From NCBI RefSeq assembly GCF_015160855.1, contig NZ_CP063373.1, forward strand, positions 4,898,001-4,962,000: DNA of 64,000 nucleotides. Reading direction: 5' to 3'. Shown here in pieces: positions 62,642 through 64,000 of this stretch. Below the pieces are notes generated by a model. That model saw only the letters and a list, made by a program, of their open reading frames with translations, was not told where the DNA came from and made no database searches. The first letter of the stretch is position 1, and each line of letters starts with the position of its first letter. The translations under genes and the position numbers were made by a program. Source of the stretch: Streptomyces ferrugineus (GTDB lineage Bacteria > Actinomycetota > Actinomycetes > Streptomycetales > Streptomycetaceae).

Positions 62642-63798
62642 TCAGGCCGCGGCGGTGATGGGTCTGCCGCCCCAGCGGATGCCCTTCTCGCTGCGGATCC
62701 GGGCACGTTCCTTGCGCTGGGCCGCGAGGAGGTCCGGGTGGCGGGCGTTGGTGTTGCGCCAGCGCAGGTAGGCATGCAGGGCCCGAGTCTGGATGGTGTG
62801 GTTGGGGTGGTGGGAGTTGGCGACGGTGAATTGCCGGAGCGGTCCGAAGTGGGCCTCGATCGGGTTGGCCCAGGACGCATAGGTCGGGGTGAAGCACAGC
62901 TCGACCCGGTTCTTCTTCGCCCAACGCCGGATCTGCTCGCCCTTGTGGGCGGACAGGTTGTCCAGGATGACGTAGATCGGGGCGCCGTCCGGGCGGGCCG
63001 CGCGGATTGATCTGAGCGCGGCCAGGGTGTTCGCAGCGCCCTTCTTGCGGCGGTTGACGCCCCACAGGGTGTCGTCACCGACCGAGTAGCAGCCGTGGAA
63101 ATAGCGAACTCCGTGGGTGCGGTGGTAGGTCGCGGGGTGCCGCTCTGGCCGGCCCTGCTCAGCCCAGCACGACCCGGCGGTGGGCCGGATGCCGAGCGGG
63201 CCGAACTCATCAAATGCCAACACGCGGTCCGGGAAGCGCTCCAGCACCTCCTCGATGCGGTCGAGCTTGGCGTCACGCTCGGGGTCGGGCGACTCTTTCC
63301 ACGTCTTGGTGCGCTGGAAGGTGACGCCGGTGCCGGGCGAGCATGCACCGTAACGCCTCCCGGCCGATCCGGATCACGCGGCCGTGCACCTTCCGCAGGT
63401 AAGCGGCGAGTTTGCGGATCGACCAGCGGGTAAAGGGCTGGCCGAGCTTGGTCGGGCGAGTGGTGGCCGTCTGGACGACGAAGTCCTCGTCGTCAGGACT
63501 GAGCAGGCGGGGACGGCCTCCCGCCCACCGAGGGTCCAGGCAGGCCAGGCCGATCTCGTTGAACCGGTGGATCACATCGCGGACGGTGTCCTCATCGGCC
63601 TGTACCAGCTTCGCGATCACCGGCACCCGGTTCCCGCCCGCAGAAGCCAGCAGCATCATCGCGCGCCGAAACCGCACCGAACTGGTGCTTCCCCGGCGCA
63701 CGATCTGCTGCAGCTTCCGCCCCCTGGTCGGTCAACCTGCGCACACGGACAGGCTCAGCCACCACACCCCCAGCAGTCGGATCGAACTCACCGCACAT
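62642..63798 (-). pseudogene. IS630-family transposase with two frameshifts
   Basis: The gene begins MCGEFDPTAGGVVAEPVRVR at 63798. An extra G in a G-run near 63723 and an extra C near 63330 shift the frame. Joined, the pieces give an HTH region (AKLVQADEDTVRDVIHRFNE), FTRWSIRKLAAYLRK and a DDE domain with Asp in RVLAFDEFGPLG, Asp in IYVILDNLSAHKGEQ and Glu in YASWANPIEAHFG. All catalytic acids are present, so the lesions are recent or are sequencing errors. I did not find its terminal repeats. Confidence 0.8.
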
Positions 63799-64000
63799 CC
63801 AACCGCCCGGACCACCGACCCGGCGAACCTAATCCGTAGTTAAGGGCGTTCCGATGGAGCGGAAGCTTCTCGGCATGTTCGAGTAGGGGGCTGCGATGCC
63901 TGCGGCGAACCGGGTCTACTGAGGCCTCCGCATAGAGCGGCACGCGGTCCTGGTACGTGGTGGCAGTTGCGCGGGCGCCGGACGTATGCCTCGTTGCCTA

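Noticed and set aside
63844..64000. Gene at the right edge of the window
   Set aside because: No supported frame in the last 157 bp; the sequence is too short to judge.

Overview
The window is high-GC actinobacterial DNA. Codon use with G/C in third positions, GTG/TTG starts, 4-nt overlapping operons and many gene families point to Streptomyces. I see no housekeeping genes, rRNA or tRNA. The density of insertion sequences, transposon relics and gene fragments suggests an accessory region, such as a chromosome arm or a large plasmid.

Layout: 1-5638 is a catabolic operon (HyuA-type hydantoinase/oxoprolinase, MFS, D-2-hydroxyacid dehydrogenase, AtuA/DUF1446 protein, DUF4387 protein). 5683-10256 is a probable composite transposon: two near-identical 1.58-kb IS copies around a luciferase-like monooxygenase. 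10411-12712 is a GntR(YtrA-type)/ABC ATPase/permease operon. 12842-21609 appears to be an IS5-type transposase gene split by about 8 kb that holds two tandem Tn554-like units. Each unit has a small and a large tyrosine recombinase; the cargo genes are a colicin-immunity-like protein and a GNAT acetyltransferase. 21708-23406 holds decayed plasmid-type genes (RacP-like, DUF6192, Zn-ribbon).

23655-25903 is a two-gene operon for an exported flavin amine oxidase and an exported RidA protein, next to an NB-ARC regulator (26607-28121). 28337-34918 is the most coherent system. A DasR-like GntR/UTRA regulator faces five overlapping genes (PhyH dioxygenase, DUF6271 protein, group III PLP decarboxylase, GNAT, MFS). 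DasR-type operator sequences lie in the shared intergenic region. This looks like a small-molecule pathway with its exporter.

36084-37946 is a divergent NmrA-type reductase/AraC pair. 38137-39703 is a set of fragments that includes a hexanucleotide repeat inside an HNH nuclease relic. 39863-42476 carries DedA and a NarL-type two-component system. 42782-46189 has a PucR regulator divergent from a DesA3-like desaturase and its flavin/2Fe-2S reductase.

46570-52363 is a gene graveyard with fragments of ATP-dependent ligase, histidine kinase, DNA methyltransferase, primase-polymerase, IS3, integrase, LigA, Ku, a Ser/Thr kinase and IS5. 52498-58799 carries an MMPL transporter and an MprAB-like two-component system facing each other. 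Between them lies a tandem repeat interrupted by a MITE and then by an IS701-type element with 112-bp perfect terminal repeats. 58920-63798 contains further Tn554-like, IS21-like and IS630-like pseudogenes and an intact mycothiol-dependent-isomerase-type gene.
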